A stretch of 64,000 nucleotides of DNA from Epiperipatus broadwayi. Lineage: Eukaryota > Onychophora > Udeonychophora > Euonychophora > Peripatidae. Positions within the stretch are counted from its first letter, which is position 1. The number at the start of each line of letters is the position of its first letter. The DNA lies in the NCBI GenBank assembly GCA_028023455.1, contig JAQFVV010006506.1:870501-934500 (forward strand), in the 5' to 3' direction. Made by a program: the position numbers and the translations under genes. Below are positions 1 to 10,299 of this stretch, piece after piece. Under the pieces are notes generated by a model that had not been told where the DNA came from, made no database searches, and was given only the letters and a program-made list of their open reading frames with translations.

Positions 1-2
1 CG

Positions 3-2019
3 GCTATTGAACATTTAATAGATATGAATGAATGGGATCAATGGAATGCATTTTATATACATTGTCAAGTTGGATTTAAAATATGTCGACAAAATTTGAT
101 TAAGAAATTTGATAAAAAAAATAGACTTTTTATATAATTATTATTATTAAAATAGTTATAGTGAAGATAATTACGTGAATTTAACAGATGGAAAAATTAG
201 TTGTACACAAAAATATGAATTACAATGTGGTTCAAAGTATGTAGGAAGTGTATGGATAGATTATAATATGGAATTGATTGCTTCATTGCAAAACGTTTTT
301 GATGATGATATGAATTTACAAGATTGTAGTAATATTATTAAGGAGATTTCTAAATATAAAATAAAAACTAATAGATATGATCGGTCATGGCTATTTCTGA
401 ATTTAAAAAGTCTTAGAACTGAGCAAAATATGTGTTTGAAAGAAGACAAGGGTTTGCGAATATGTTTACTTAAAAAAGATGCATATAATGATAAAATTGA
501 AACACATGAGTAAATTGGGATTTGATATTACTGATAGCTATAACATGGAGGGACAATGTGTGAAATTTATAAATAGTATTTTAAAGAAGGCTAAAAGTCA
601 TTTTATGAATAGTTGTACATACTATGATATATATCCATCTACATCTATATGCCCAAGAATATTTGCTAATATTAAACTTCAAAAAGTAGGAAATCCTCTT
701 AAATTGATTGATTTTGGTGGATCATTTATGTATCAAAAAGCTAAATATATTGGTAAATTGTTACAAGATATGTTAAGTTTTAGAAGATATACAATTGCAT
801 CTTCTTATGAATTTGTTGATAGAATTAAAAATATAAAAATAAATGATAATGATCTGTTAGCTTCATTGAATGTAATTATATGGATCAATTGATCATCTTG
901 AAAAAATAAATTTAATTGAAATTGAACTAATTAATATGTCTGTAAATAAACTTTTAATAAATTTTATTATTGAATCACAAATTTATAAGTGATAATATTA
1001 TTGCAACTTATAATGATAAGTAATATAAAATGGGTAAAGGATGGCCAATGGGATTACCTATGGTAGCACAAATTTGTAATTTTACATTGTCGAAATATGA
1101 AGATATTATATTTAATTCTTATAAGTTTGAAGATATTAAAATTTATACTAGATATGTTGATGTTTTTGTTTGTGAGACTAAAGACATTATTGATGTTCTT
1201 TTATATAATCTGAATAATTTAAACAATTTAAAATGGACTATTGAGAATGAACAAAATGGAAAAATAAAATTTTTGGATTTACAAATATTTAGAAATGCTA
1301 CTGATTTAAATTATAAATTAATTTTTAAACTTATTGGAGAATGAAGATATATTCATTTTAAATCATGTGTTCCAATGATGCATAAAATGGCAAATCTGAA
1401 ATAGTTTTTGCATCGCAATGATAAGTTGTGTAATATAACAGTGATAAAATTATAAATATTGAACTCTTTACTAATGAACTTTTAAAGGTTGGCTATAATA
1501 AAAACCAAATCTTGTATAAAGTAAATTCATTTAATAATAAGAAGAGGGTTGGCTGTGGTACTTTAGATAATAAAAAATGGATATCTATGTTGTTTATAAA
1601 TAACATGCAATCTAAATTAATTAAGAATATATTTAAAGAAACGTATAATATTTCATTTTGTGTTCCTCAGAATGTTAATCGATTGATTAATAATTCTAAG
1701 AGTATAATTCCTAAATTGCAAAGAAGTAATATAATTTATCAGATTTCATGTGGATGTCAAAAATTATACATCGGTGAATCGGGATGTTCTGTGGAGACAA
1801 GATTGAAGGAGCATCAATTATTATATAATCTTTGACCATGAAAAGTCTTATAATTATAAGTTTAAATTTAATAGTAGTGAAATAAAAATATTAATAGAAG
1901 AAAGAAACCATAAAAAGAGGAAAATTAAAGAGGCAATTATGATTGATAAATATAAGGAAGATGTTATTAATAGGCAAGTTGCAAATATAGCCATACATAG
2001 CTTATGGAAATGTACATAA
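3..2019 (+). pseudogene. Penelope-like element (PLE), RT plus GIY-YIG, decayed
   Basis: A reverse transcriptase-endonuclease of the Penelope-like class, read in several broken frames. The segment at 3-137 (IEHLIDMNEWDQW) may be its N-terminal side. Around 430-505 the peptide EDKGLRICLLKKDAYNDKIE resembles the PLE 'DKG..VV...DYi.Ki' motif. At 640-870, PRIFANIKLQKVGNPLKLID through SYEFVDRIKN fits the RT fingers region. At 1030-1344, GWPMGLPMVAQI and YVDVF correspond to the RT motif with the usual YVDD box; here the second aspartate is valine, so catalysis should be lost. FLDLQIFR follows as in the family. At 1738-1825, IYQISCGCQKLYIGESG with RLKEH is the GIY-YIG endonuclease; after a frame change it continues at 1838-2019 to NRQVANIAIHSLWK. 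Stops and frameshifts make it a pseudogene. The element class is secure, the subfamily is not. Confidence 0.82.
1512..1835 (+). pseudogene. GIY-YIG endonuclease domain fragment of the PLE
   Basis: This 107-codon open stretch is the best-preserved part of the PLE. The domain begins near residue 75 with IYQISCGCQKLYIGESG. That matches the PLE form of GIY-YIG, in which a cysteine pair (CGC) sits before the YIG triplet, and RLKEH supplies the expected arginine and histidine positions. The endonuclease nicks target DNA to prime reverse transcription. A stop after LLYNL interrupts the domain; its C-terminal part reappears in another frame at 1838-2019. The stretch before residue 70 probably connects RT to endonuclease. 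It has no independent gene identity. Confidence 0.8.
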
Positions 2020-2039
2020 CATTAAGTTTAAAAACTTTG

Positions 2040-2112
2040 AAATTCAGTTAAAGCTGATGAGGATTACCATGTAATCGAAAGTTCTACAAAAGAATTTAAA
2101 CTATAATATTGT
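2040..2112 (+). ncRNA. Hammerhead-like ribozyme motif at the PLE 3' end
   Basis: CTGATGA at 2054-2060 and GAAA at 2077-2080 are separated by a perfect 6-bp stem, GATTAC/GTAATC, with loop CAT. This is the CUGANGA-stem II-GAAA layout of a hammerhead core. After GAAA, AGTTC (2080-2084) can pair with GAATT (2092-2096) as stem III. Stem I is weaker: AGTT (2046-2049) can pair with AACT only across a small bulge. One extra G lies between CTGATGA and stem II. PLE terminal repeats are known to carry type I hammerheads, and this one lies about 35 bp after the endonuclease stop, which supports the call. Activity is untested. Confidence 0.5.
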
Positions 2113-2123
2113 ATTTACCATTA

Positions 2124-2675
2124 AAATATATTGGTCAGATAATTACTACATATGGAAACATAATTGCTGAAATTAATCGTAGAAATAAGTAGTGATTTTG
2201 GTAGAAATAACTCAATATTAAAAAGAAATATTCATATGTGCTTGAAAAGAAAAATTTTTAATAAATATGTTTTATCAGTTTTTACCAGTGGATATGTAAT
2301 TTCTCACTTAACAGAAAATGTCCTACCAGTAAAAGAATTATGTAGTGAAGCATGTTAGGAGTTACAAGAAGTGATTGAACACAAAATGCATGAGTAAGAG
2401 AACAAACAGAAGTTAATACGTTCAAAGAATTAAAATACTGAAATAGAGTTGGGGTGGACATATTACTAGATGATATAATAAATGGACAGTTGAAATCTTG
2501 AACCAAATGTTAAGATACTGTGAAAGGCCCAGAATGTGACCTTATGTTAGATAAATAGATGAAATAAAGAAGTGTGCAGGAGTGATGTGGTGAAGAGAGG
2601 AAAGAAATTGGAGAAGATGGATTAAACACGAAGAGACCTTCATCCTTAAATGGATTCTTAATGGTTGACAAACGG
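2124..2675 (+). mobile_element. RTE-like LINE, 3' fragment (copy D)
   Basis: This aligns with the 3' part of the LINE that recurs at 3.5-6.7 and 29-35 kb. It starts with the equivalent of YIGQIINTDENIMEEINHR (here YIGQIITTYGNIIAEINRRNK), then a stop. It continues through CLKRKIFNKYVLSVF to a 3' terminal region that ends near 2,670 in a sequence like the ATGGTTGA end of the other copies. The 5' part, including endonuclease and most of the RT, is missing, so it is a 5'-truncated, dead copy. It begins about 10 bp after the PLE remnant ends. Confidence 0.75.
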
Positions 2676-2689
2676 GATGATAGTGCAAT

Positions 2690-3095
2690 AATAACCTGTT
2701 ATATATACTATAAAATCAAACTGTTGAATATGTTGTACTATTAATTTGTTGTATAATTGGTAATAGAAATGTTGATTTTTAAACTTTATGAATCCACCCT
2801 ACAGAATGAGCCTCTCCAATCCTATTGCTTCCATTTGTATTTTTTTTCTCCATACCAAATAAGCATATCCATTCATCTCATATCTAGTCTGTTTCTAGAT
2901 ATTTGAAAAACTTTTAGCATGAAAAATAAATAAATAAATTTAAATGATCTTTCTCATGCAATATTTCAGAAATATTAATTTATAGATTTACGATTAGCCA
3001 TGATATATTGTTTGCATTATATAGCTTTTTTTACATAAAAATAGTCTAGATAGCATATACGATTGCTTAAAATTAACTTGCTCAATGTGTGATAT
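2690..3095. other. AT-rich spacer, no feature seen
   Basis: No open reading frame with family resemblance, no repeat shared with the rest of the window and no structured RNA is visible here. Confidence 0.6.
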
Positions 3096-3099
3096 ACAT

Positions 3100-3180
3100 A
3101 TAAGAGATTTGAACACAGTTTTCTAGCTCTTTTCAGCTAATTCTCTAACTCATATAACCAATACACCTGACTACACATGT
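3100..3180 (-). repeat. Possible tRNA-derived SINE remnant
   Basis: On the minus strand a box-B-like GTTCAAATC (plus positions about 3106-3114) follows, about 60 nt downstream, a weak box-A-like TGGTTATATGAG. Between them a TAGCT...AGCTA stem with a six-base loop sits where an anticodon arm would be. No target-site duplication was recognised and several tRNA positions are lost. Calling it a decayed tRNA-derived SINE head is tentative; a chance resemblance is possible. Confidence 0.3.
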
Positions 3181-3516
3181 GTGACAAAGATAAATGATCT
3201 CCTATTTACATTTTTTTTATTTAACCACACATATCAGTTAATTCAAATGATTATCTCACACACACATATATAAAATCAATACTCTATTTATATTAATATA
3301 GCAAATCTTCAAACTTTAATGGACTGACATTATTTAATCCAGTCTTGAACACTCCAACTATCCATTTCATTGAAAATATGATGATGGAATACACAAATTA
3401 CTTGTGTAGACATGTGTATCAGTTGTAGGATATAAAGTGGAAAGAAGCTTGAATGTCTGTGTTTAAGTTTTTTGTACTACATTTAAACTGCAAGTTCAAA
3501 TCAATATATATATATA

Positions 3517-6500
3517 TCATCAACAATGAAGGTCTCTCGAAGTTCAATCCATTCTTTCCGATATTCAGATTCTTTTCTCCACAGCACCCTTGCACATATT
3601 TCTTATTTCATCCATCCATCTCACATGTGGTCTCTTTCTGGGTCTTTTAAAATCTCTTGGAATCTAATTTAATATTTAATTGTCCATCTATTATCATCTC
3701 TTTTAGCAATATGTCCAGCCCAACTCCATTTCAGTTTTTTAATTTTTTTCAATGAGGTCAGTAACATCAGTTTGTTCTCTTAACCATATATTGAATCTTC
3801 AATCTCTTCTGGTTACTCCCAACATCTACCTCTCCATGCTTTTTTGAGTGGTCTGAAGTCTCTGTATTGCTCTTCTATTAAGTATCCAAGTCTCAGATGC
3901 ATAAGTAAGAACTGGTAAAACACATTTATTAAATACCTTCCTTTTCAAACAAATAGACATATTTCCTTTTACTATCAAGTCATTTCTATCAAAAGCAATC
4001 CAACCAAGTTTAATTCTATGATTAATTACATCCATTATGTTTTCATCTGTATTAATAATCTAACCAAGGTATTTGTAACTTAACTTCTTTTAACTCTTCA
4101 TAATCAATCATTATTTTTTTTACTATGAGAAAATCCATTCAACATTACTTCAGCCTTTTTAACATTTATCTTTAGTCCTACTTTCATCTGATAACTCCTG
4201 CAACATTTCCTGCAGCTCTAAATCATTATTTTCAAAAACAACTACATCATCTGCAAAGTCTAAATGACTTAAATAATATCCATTTACTTTCACTCCTTTA
4301 GCTTCCCATTTTAATCCATAAAATACTTCTTGCAGCACTGCTGTAAAAAGTTTTGGAGATATGGAGTCACCCTGTCTTACACCCTTCTCAATGTTGACTT
4401 TCCCAGTATCATTATGTAATCTAATTGTTGCTCTTGCATTTTTATAAATATTCTTTAAAATATGACAATATCCTGGATCTTTACCCTGATGATCTAAAGC
4501 TTTAATCACTGAAGAAATGTTTATAGAATTAAATTCTTTTCATAATCTACAAATTCAAAGTATAATGGCAACTCATATTCATTTGTCCTTTCTATAACTG
4601 CTCTCAATATCTGGATATGATCTACTGTACTAAAACCACTTTTAAATCCAGCTTGCTCTCTTGGTTGGTGGAAATCCAATGTTCTCCGTAGATGAGTTGT
4701 AATTATCTTGTTAAACATTTTGTATAAAACTGATAAAGGCTGTAAGGTCTGTAATTTCTAATATCTTCTTTATTACCATTTTTAAATATTAATATTAATA
4801 CTGCATTCTTCCAATCATCTGATACATCTTTATCATTTAGACATTTGGTATGTAACTTTGCTAAAATTATTTTTGTTTCTTCATCTGCTTCTTTTAATAT
4901 ATCAATTATAATTCTATCATTATCTGGGGGCCTTTCGTTTATTCTTACATTTAATTGCATGTCTCTCACTTCTTCATTTAAAATTCTGGGCAATTCGGAA
5001 GACGTAATAGATATAGGAGGTACTTGTTCTTTATAAATATATAATTCTTCATAAAAGTCTTCTACCCATTGCATGACGTCATCTCTCTTTTTAATAATAA
5101 TTCCATCTTTTTTTCTTATTTGCAGATATAAATTTCCTACCAATACGAAAATAATGTTTTATCCTCTTGAGACTTATTCTTTTCTACAGCTTTTCTTGCT
5201 ATTTCACAGTTATACTTTCTTATATCATTTTCAACTTTTTTCCGCACCATTTTACAAATTTCGAGATATTCAATCCTTTTTAATGCATGATTTTTATATA
5301 TCTACATATTCCTTCTTTTCTTCATAAATTCTCTAGTCTCAGTAGAAGTTTTAATTGCTGCTTTTTTCTACCAGCTATCTTTGTTGCAGTTTTTAAAAGT
5401 GTATCAGTTATTTTCATATTAATTTCATTTAAATCTGAATCATGTTCAAAACCTACTAATGCTTGAAACCGATTTGTAAGTTCTGATTTAAATATATTAG
5501 AATGTTTCTAAAGATTAGGAATATCAACTGTAAATATTGTTTTTCTTAATAATTTTTATCTCTCAAGTTTTGCATTAACACGTATCTTACGTCTGAATAA
5601 TCGATGATCACTTCCTGTATTAAATTTACTAAAAACATTACAATCTTCTGTTAGTCAAAATATACTCTAATTCTGTTGTACCTTCATTTGTATGCTTCCA
5701 TGTCCATTTCCTTTAACACTGTTCTCAAAAAAAAAAAAAGAATTAATAATATAAAGTATTTCTTTTTCGGCAAATTTCCCAAGTCTATGTCCTCTCTCAT
5801 TTCTATTACCATAACCAAAATTATTACAGCTCTTTCATTTGTTTGCCAATTGTAGCATTAAACTCTCCCATAACAATTTTAAAATGTGTACTCTGATGAA
5901 AAGCCTTTTGTACATCCATATAAAAATCTTCTATTATTTCATCACTATGAGAACTTGTAGGAGCATAAACCTGAATTTTCTGCATATGGTATCTGATATT
6001 AAGTTGTATAAGTAATCCTGCACGCTGTCCTTTACATCATCAATCTCAACAATGGTGTTCTTTCACTTTTTATTTATAATGTATCCTGCTCCAATTGTAT
6101 TTCCAGTATTTGTGCCTTTATACTAGAGTACATGTCCACTTTTTAAATTAATTGTCTCTTCATCTTTTCTTATAACTTCACAAAGTCCCATAATGTCCCA
6201 TTTAATGTAAGACAGTTCTTCTTCTAATTCTTGCAATTTTCCTTCACTTGAAAGTGATATGCAGTTGTAAGTACTTAAATAAAAAGTTGTCATCAAATGG
6301 AAGTCTGGGTTTGCATTCAGGAGATTCTTACCACCCTCTGCCTTCGGCCATCAACCACTACCTTGGTTGGTGACTTTACATCATTCTAGGAATAAGGGCC
6401 ATGATTTGTTTTTGTCTGTCATAATTGTATAATTATTTGAAAATATTTTTTATTTTGACATACATTCATTCTGCCTTATCAGGCAACTCAGAAGAAAGAC

Positions 6501-6738
6501 CATGGTGTTTCTTGATCTTACACTCAGAGGTAAAAAGCCAATAATCTCACGATGCTGTCCAATGTATGTTGGTGAGCAGCCCATCCATGTTCATATGCTA
6601 TATGAATAATCACATAGTAATAACAGCTGCAACGAGAAGAATGTATGGAGTGGATATTAGGAATTTGCCCTGCTCAGTTCCTTTAAGGCATCCAAGCGGA
6701 ATCAAAGGGTCTCTTTTCAGTTAATAGAAAACTCTCTC
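3517..6738 (-). pseudogene. RTE-like LINE, near full-length copy A, decayed
   Basis: A non-LTR retrotransposon encoding an AP-type endonuclease followed by reverse transcriptase, the type often annotated as 'craniofacial development protein 2-like' in invertebrate genomes. The 5' end lies near 6738, where it matches copy B. The endonuclease is spread over about 6420-5540 in broken frames. RT remnants run 5143-3826: EDIRNYRPYSL; EQAGFKSGFSTVDHIQILRAVIERTNEYELPLYFEFVDYEK (motif A, with the following AFD lost); NIEKGVRQGDSISPKLFTAVLQEVF (motif B); LSHLDFADDVVVF (motif C, FADD kept). The C-terminal part includes LNRRAIQRLQTTQKSMER. The 3' end reads into a short TGATGAT run as in the other copies, and both ends abut TA microsatellite. 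Frameshifts and stops make it dead. Confidence 0.85.
4159..4509 (-). pseudogene. LINE copy A reverse transcriptase, motifs B and C
   Basis: This 116-codon stretch is the best RT block of copy A. GVRQGDSISPKLFTAVLQEVF is RT motif B and LSHLDFADDVVVF is motif C with both catalytic aspartates present. The preceding HQGKDPGYCHILKNIYKNARATIRL is the conserved region just after motif A. It reads into a stop after the segment ELQEMLQELSDESR; in copy C the frame stays open further, so the break here is a lesion of this copy and not the natural end. Confidence 0.85.
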
Positions 6739-6903
6739 TCTCTATATATATGTTGATATGAAGATTTTTACGGGTTGAAATGTTTAAAAGACATATTTTG
6801 CGGGTTCTTCCGTGTTAAAAAATTTAAATATTGATATAACGTTCCGACTTTATTACACAAGTCATCCACTAGGTGATAAAGGTAGAATATATATATATAT
6901 ATA
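6739..6903. repeat. Short AT-rich spacer ending in (TA)n
   Basis: The interval between the 5' end of LINE copy A and the R1 repeat holds a (CT)n/(TA)n patch at 6727-6750 and a (TA)n run at 6888-6903. Nothing else was recognised. Confidence 0.6.
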
Positions 6904-8520
6904 TTGTAACCTCAACTTTCTCCGCGCACTCTTTTACTTATTCAACCTCAATAAACTCATTTATTTCAAGTAGCTAGTCAATTGAATTTTATACTTTAGG
7001 ATCAAATATATACCGGGGGCGCCAAATTGCAGCTATAAATTGTAATGCCCACTAGAGATCATCATCACTAGTCAATTTAGAGTCAATTTAGGACTATAGA
7101 AGATACTGGAGAAAGTAATTAAATTGTCTCTCAAGAAAATAATAATAATAATAATAATAATAATATTGTAAAACCATTCACTCTATGTGGTCTTAATTTC
7201 AAACCTAGCATTAGTCATGCAATTATTTCATGATAAATTTATTATAAAATCTATAGTAATGAGATAACTTTCTTCCACAACTTTATTACAAATATCTGAT
7301 CTCGAGTGGTACTACAGAAAATATTGTATACAGTTTTCATTTATATCTGACTGGAAATAACTCAGTAATTAATGCAAAGAACTCATAATCTATGTTCATA
7401 ATATAAAATCATTATTTGATTTAGTGCTAGATAAAATTTATCACAAATAAATCCTCCCCATTTAATCCCATTACTTTATTTTTCGTTCTCAGCATTTATC
7501 ACTTTCACTAGCTACAATTATACAACACGGAATGTCTGTGTTATGTTCTCTAATCTGAGAATTCCTAATCTTATTTCTCTAACACACATATTTTTCGATC
7601 AAATATCAATTCATGATCCCTATTTTCATAATAGTAGAATAATTTATTATAGTATAATAATGTTGTTATAATAAGCTACTTGACTTCCAAACTAGCTCTT
7701 AGATCAATAATCGAACTGCTCTTTCTCAAGGTCTAGATCCGTCAAGAGGTGGCCATATAAGTGATTACACTGTAATGTATATGATCCCATATATGCTAAA
7801 TAAATTTTAATACAAGTTTAATAATGGGAATCCCTCTAAACACCGAGAGCAGGAAAGGGGTTTTATGTCTGCTCCCAATATTCACAACATTACAGTGAAT
7901 CAAAAGATTAAATTTATTAAACTTAACTATTCCCTGTCATCTTTATTCTATTATTTCTATTCTATTTTTAACTAATAACCTTAATAATTTTATTTTGCTA
8001 AAGTAAACTATGGAAGTAAACCATGGACATCAATCAGATAAATCAATCGGAAATTTACTTATGAGAGTAACGTACGGAAATAATTCATAAAATCAGATTA
8101 TGCAAATTAATTATAACAATAAATTGTGTGAAAATGAAGTCTATAAAATGACTTATATAAAATGAATTATATTAATCGAATATAGAAATATTCGAGACAA
8201 AATTGATACTGTAAATTAATCATGGAAATAAATTATTAATATCAAATTAACTATGTGAATCGAATATGGAAACAATATAATAATGACTACTGCAAATCGA
8301 TCTTGGAAATAAATTATCAATAGAAAATGAATAATTAAATTTAAATATGAACTAATATTACCTTAAATATAAGTGCTGGATATATAGATTCTGGAGATAT
8401 TTAAAACACCAAAACACAAAACACAATATAATCTTATAACAATAATAAAACTTTATTACATGAAATAATAATGATAAAGATTAAAATAAAAAAAACACAC
8501 TAAATTATAATATTGTTACA
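6904..8520. repeat. Dispersed repeat R1, copy 1 (LTR-like)
   Basis: Many blocks here recur in the same order and orientation at 51.1-52.5 kb: the TAACCTCAAC start after a TA run, the GCCAAATT block, CACTAGAGATCATCATC, AATGTCTGTGTTATGTTCTC, TTTCTCAAGGTCT, TTTTATGTCTGCTCC and GGAAGTAAACCATGG. The segment 7041-8520 begins TGTAATG and ends GTTACA, an inverted terminal pair typical of LTRs, and is about 1.48 kb. On the minus strand TGGCGCCCCCGG (7013-7024) lies 16 bp past that boundary, where a primer-binding site would be. No coding region or second LTR is next to it, so the LTR reading is a hypothesis; the repeat itself is well supported. Confidence 0.6.
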
Positions 8521-8559
8521 CAAATATATGCTTCTGACCTATTCAGGACTATTATTCAA

Positions 8560-10140
8560 ATACATGTTTGAGTTAACTAATTTCTTGGATGACTCACTTC
8601 TGGTTTTGACCCATTCATTTATTAAATAAATAATTAATAATAATAATAATAATACAAACGCTGGAAACAGAATTCCGTATATTTTTAGCTTTAAGAAAAC
8701 TTATCTTGAAAGAGAAGAAAACCTACAAATTTCTACTTCCCCCTCCTTTTATTGTAAACATTGTCTATTGGACTATTCCAAAATAGCATATTCGTTTCAA
8801 TTATTCTAACTAGCAATGTGAAGTAATCTTAAATTTCTAAATCATTTTATCAAGTAATAATTTTCACATTTCCAATGAAGAAGGATTATATGTCACAAAA
8901 TTACCCTACTAATTTTGCAAACGGGTTTAAATTCAAAACCCACACTTACATTCATGCTTGTCAGATCTTTACGCTTTGACTGTATATATCTTAACTAGTC
9001 AGTATGTCTGCTCAGCTTGACGACCTCAATTTATCATCCTTCAAAAAAAATCAATACAGATCGGTTAGTTTCTTAATTAAAAATCTTTGTCATTCTTCAT
9101 CATACATATACATCTGACTGAATCCTTATCCTTTCCGGGCAACGTTGTTATGTCCCATGTAAGAAAACTCTCTTCATATTACACATGACCATGCAGTGTC
9201 TATAACGTGCACACAGCCACATCTTGATAAGAGAAATAACAAAAACAACATCAACTTCAAACTTAAACTATTTGCTTGAGCCAGGGAAAGATCTTTCCTA
9301 AGATCCAGAATTGTGTAAAGAGCTTCTCTTAGACACCTTTTCCCTATCTTGGCTTGCAACATTTTCTATACTTAAACAGTAACTTTACTAACAATTCCCT
9401 ATCTTAACAAATAAATGGAGAGAAACTTAGTCCTCCAACTGCCATGGTATCTAAATTAGGAGACAGATATTTCCCCATCCATTGGGTGGTAGGATTACTT
9501 TACGTTAGTAATGACAAGCATTTATAGCTTTAAATATGCCCACACATACGTCGATTCCAGCCTAGATAAATGACAAGACTAACTAGATCCCAAATCAATA
9601 CATATATGAATTCTTTCAATTTTAACCAGTCAAGCCAACAACATACCCAATATCTATATCAATAACAGATCAACACTCACAGCATAATAATGGGTTTATG
9701 ACCATTATCTCATTCTTCATATCTACTATTAAGCACAAATTAAAATTTTGTTAAGAATAATAAAATATTTATATCATTTCTCTCTTTACTTTTCAGTCTA
9801 AATTTACGTGAGCATCTATACTTAAATGGTATCAAAATCATTTTCTTTTCTTTCCTTCACACATTTTAAACAGAAACAAAATATTAAATTAAATAATCTA
9901 GTGATCAGAGTGTGACATAGCATATAAACAAAATGAAATGGAATAATAATAAAGTAATAAATGACATATTATATAAACGGAATAAAATAAAGAATAAATA
10001 TCAACATTACAGATAGTCTCTTTAAACTTCTTTTCCTTCCACTGTCCCTTAATCAATTAATATGTTTAGTTCATTTTATTTGAGATAGCTATACAATGGC
10101 ACGTCAGACAGTTATTTTAATTAAATGTGTATAGAACGCA
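8560..10140. other. AT-rich region, no supported feature
   Basis: Short (AAT)n runs (about 8636-8653) and scattered A/T tracts only. The open frames here, such as one at 9174-9362 on the minus strand, have no recognisable domain and fit chance in AT-rich DNA. Confidence 0.6.
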
Positions 10141-10149
10141 CAGATAGTC

Positions 10150-10285
10150 ATTTGAATCAAGTTAAATCAAAATTGTAGATAGTTATTTAAATCAAAATTG
10201 TAGATAGTTATTTTAAATCAAAATTGTAGATAGATATTTTAAATCAAATTTGTAGATAGTTATTTTAAATCAGAATGTAGATATA
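10150..10285. repeat. Minisatellite, ~31-bp unit
   Basis: Four to five tandem copies of a unit reading AATCAAAATTGTAGATAG followed by TTATTTTA, with small indels between copies. The array decays at both ends. It has no coding potential. Confidence 0.85.
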
Positions 10286-10299
10286 GGATAGTTAATAAT

